A stretch of DNA of 64,000 nt from CAVRQM01 sp963822705 (GTDB lineage Bacteria; Pseudomonadota; Alphaproteobacteria; Acetobacterales; Acetobacteraceae), in the NCBI GenBank assembly GCA_963822705.1, contig CAWGIX010000006.1, positions 124,001 to 188,000 on the forward strand. Reading direction: 5' to 3'. Shown here one piece after another: positions 63,636 through 64,000 of the stretch. Below the pieces are notes generated by a model. It had not been told where the DNA came from. It was given only the letters and a program-made list of their open reading frames with translations, and ran no database searches. The position numbers and the translations under genes are program-made. How positions within the stretch are numbered: position 1 is the first letter of the stretch; each line of letters starts with the position of its first letter.

Positions 63636-64000
63636 GAGACGCGATGAGTTGCGAACTTTGGCTTAAGCTGCCCCGTTCTCGGCACCGTGGCTGTGTCGCT
63701 CGTTACACCTTTGTTGGTATGTGAGCCGGCGGATCGGGCAGCCGGAGACGACAAGTCCCGCGTGTTCTCGGGCGTGTTCTCGGCCGTGTTCTCCGGCGTG
63801 TCCGCGGTCGGCCGGGCTGCTGGAAGCTGCTGCATTGAAGGTCGACTATATGCTGAATGTGGCGCTCCGCGTCGCCGGGGCGTCAGGGGTACTCACCTCG
63901 GGGCGCCCGTTGCATGAACTACTCTCATGTCATGTCTGGTGATCGTAGGCGATCATGGTCGTCAGCTTGCGCGGCACTCAGGAGTCGAGCCTAGCGTCGC
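63636..64000. other. Right-edge intergenic region
   Basis: 365 bases after the MFS start with no supported gene. It includes a 12-bp tandem repeat at 63761-63808. A minus-strand frame through the repeat (67 codons) encodes Glu-Asn-Thr-Pro units but overlaps the MFS start and has no other support. Confidence 0.4.
63761..63808. repeat. 12-bp tandem repeat, four copies
   Basis: Units start at 63761, 63773, 63785 and 63797, each near CGTGTTCTCGGG. The last copy is more divergent. The region lies upstream of the MFS gene, possibly across its promoter. Confidence 0.75.

Noticed and set aside
63632..63835. 67-codon minus-strand ORF with Glu-Asn-Thr-Pro repeats
   Set aside because: It overlaps the MFS start and owes its repeats to the 12-bp DNA repeat; no other sign of coding.
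1..64000. CRISPR arrays, insertion sequences, integrases or prophage
   Set aside because: I found no regularly spaced repeats, transposase or integrase motifs. The tRNA-Pro gene has no flanking integrase or direct repeat of its 3' end that I could see.

Overview
The window is GC-rich, gene-dense DNA from a bacterium, most likely an alphaproteobacterium, perhaps near the Acetobacteraceae or other Rhodospirillales. That placement is inference from protein style: a CobW plus WD40 pair, a DUF1045 protein, smoEFG-type sugar importers, a CxxC zinc-ribbon membrane protein and REP-like GGCCGGG hairpins. It is not proven. The one RNA gene is tRNA-Pro(CGG) at 22.8 kb.

0-11 kb: a nearly unbroken operon for a high-affinity (group 1h-type) [NiFe]-hydrogenase. 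It runs from the 3' end of the large subunit through a NifU-like protein, DUF5947, DUF6084, an unnamed 436-residue protein, a maturation protease, a 34-residue membrane peptide, HypF, HypC, a SIS-domain isomerase, HypD, HypE, HypA and HypB. Many stop and start codons overlap by 4 bases. Together they make and insert the NiFe(CN)2CO centre, and the enzyme would let the cell scavenge trace H2. The small subunit lies outside the window.

11-22 kb: a zinc-ribbon membrane protein followed by a 17-bp tandem repeat, a zinc alcohol dehydrogenase, an SDR, a fragment of a repeat protein, an ABC exporter (minus strand), a GT4 glycosyltransferase, and a sugar importer (binding protein and two permeases, no ATPase) followed by the remnant of a SorC-type regulator, cytochrome b561 and a LOG-family protein. 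22.8-29.5 kb: tRNA-Pro, apt, then a glycan cluster (four glycosyltransferase-like genes and an FkbM methyltransferase). 29.5-38.4 kb, mostly minus strand: semialdehyde dehydrogenase, Phd/VapC pair, aldo-keto reductase, WD40 plus CobW, GT4, LLM oxidoreductase and a GTP cyclohydrolase I-QueD fusion.

38.5-53.5 kb: a molybdopterin-fold protein with a GGDEF-EAL c-di-GMP enzyme, then a carbohydrate locus: hydrolase, Gfo/Idh/MocA and AroE-like oxidoreductases, FGGY kinase, PfkB kinase, cupin glucose-6-phosphate isomerase and a complete sugar ABC importer. 53.5-64 kb: gamma-glutamyltransferase, SH3 protein, DsrE-like and MoeB/ThiF-like proteins, a class III aminotransferase, a DUF1045-VOC fusion, a glycogen-debranching-type enzyme and an MFS transporter.

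A general warning. At least 40 single-base indels interrupt otherwise intact genes, and about 25 of them fall between 48.9 and 53.2 kb. At every site I examined, the indel can be placed at the third base of a codon: either two bases stand there instead of one, or none. The encoded proteins are otherwise well conserved. This looks like an assembly or consensus artefact at synonymous strain polymorphisms, not gene decay, so I annotate these genes across their frameshifts and give the positions.
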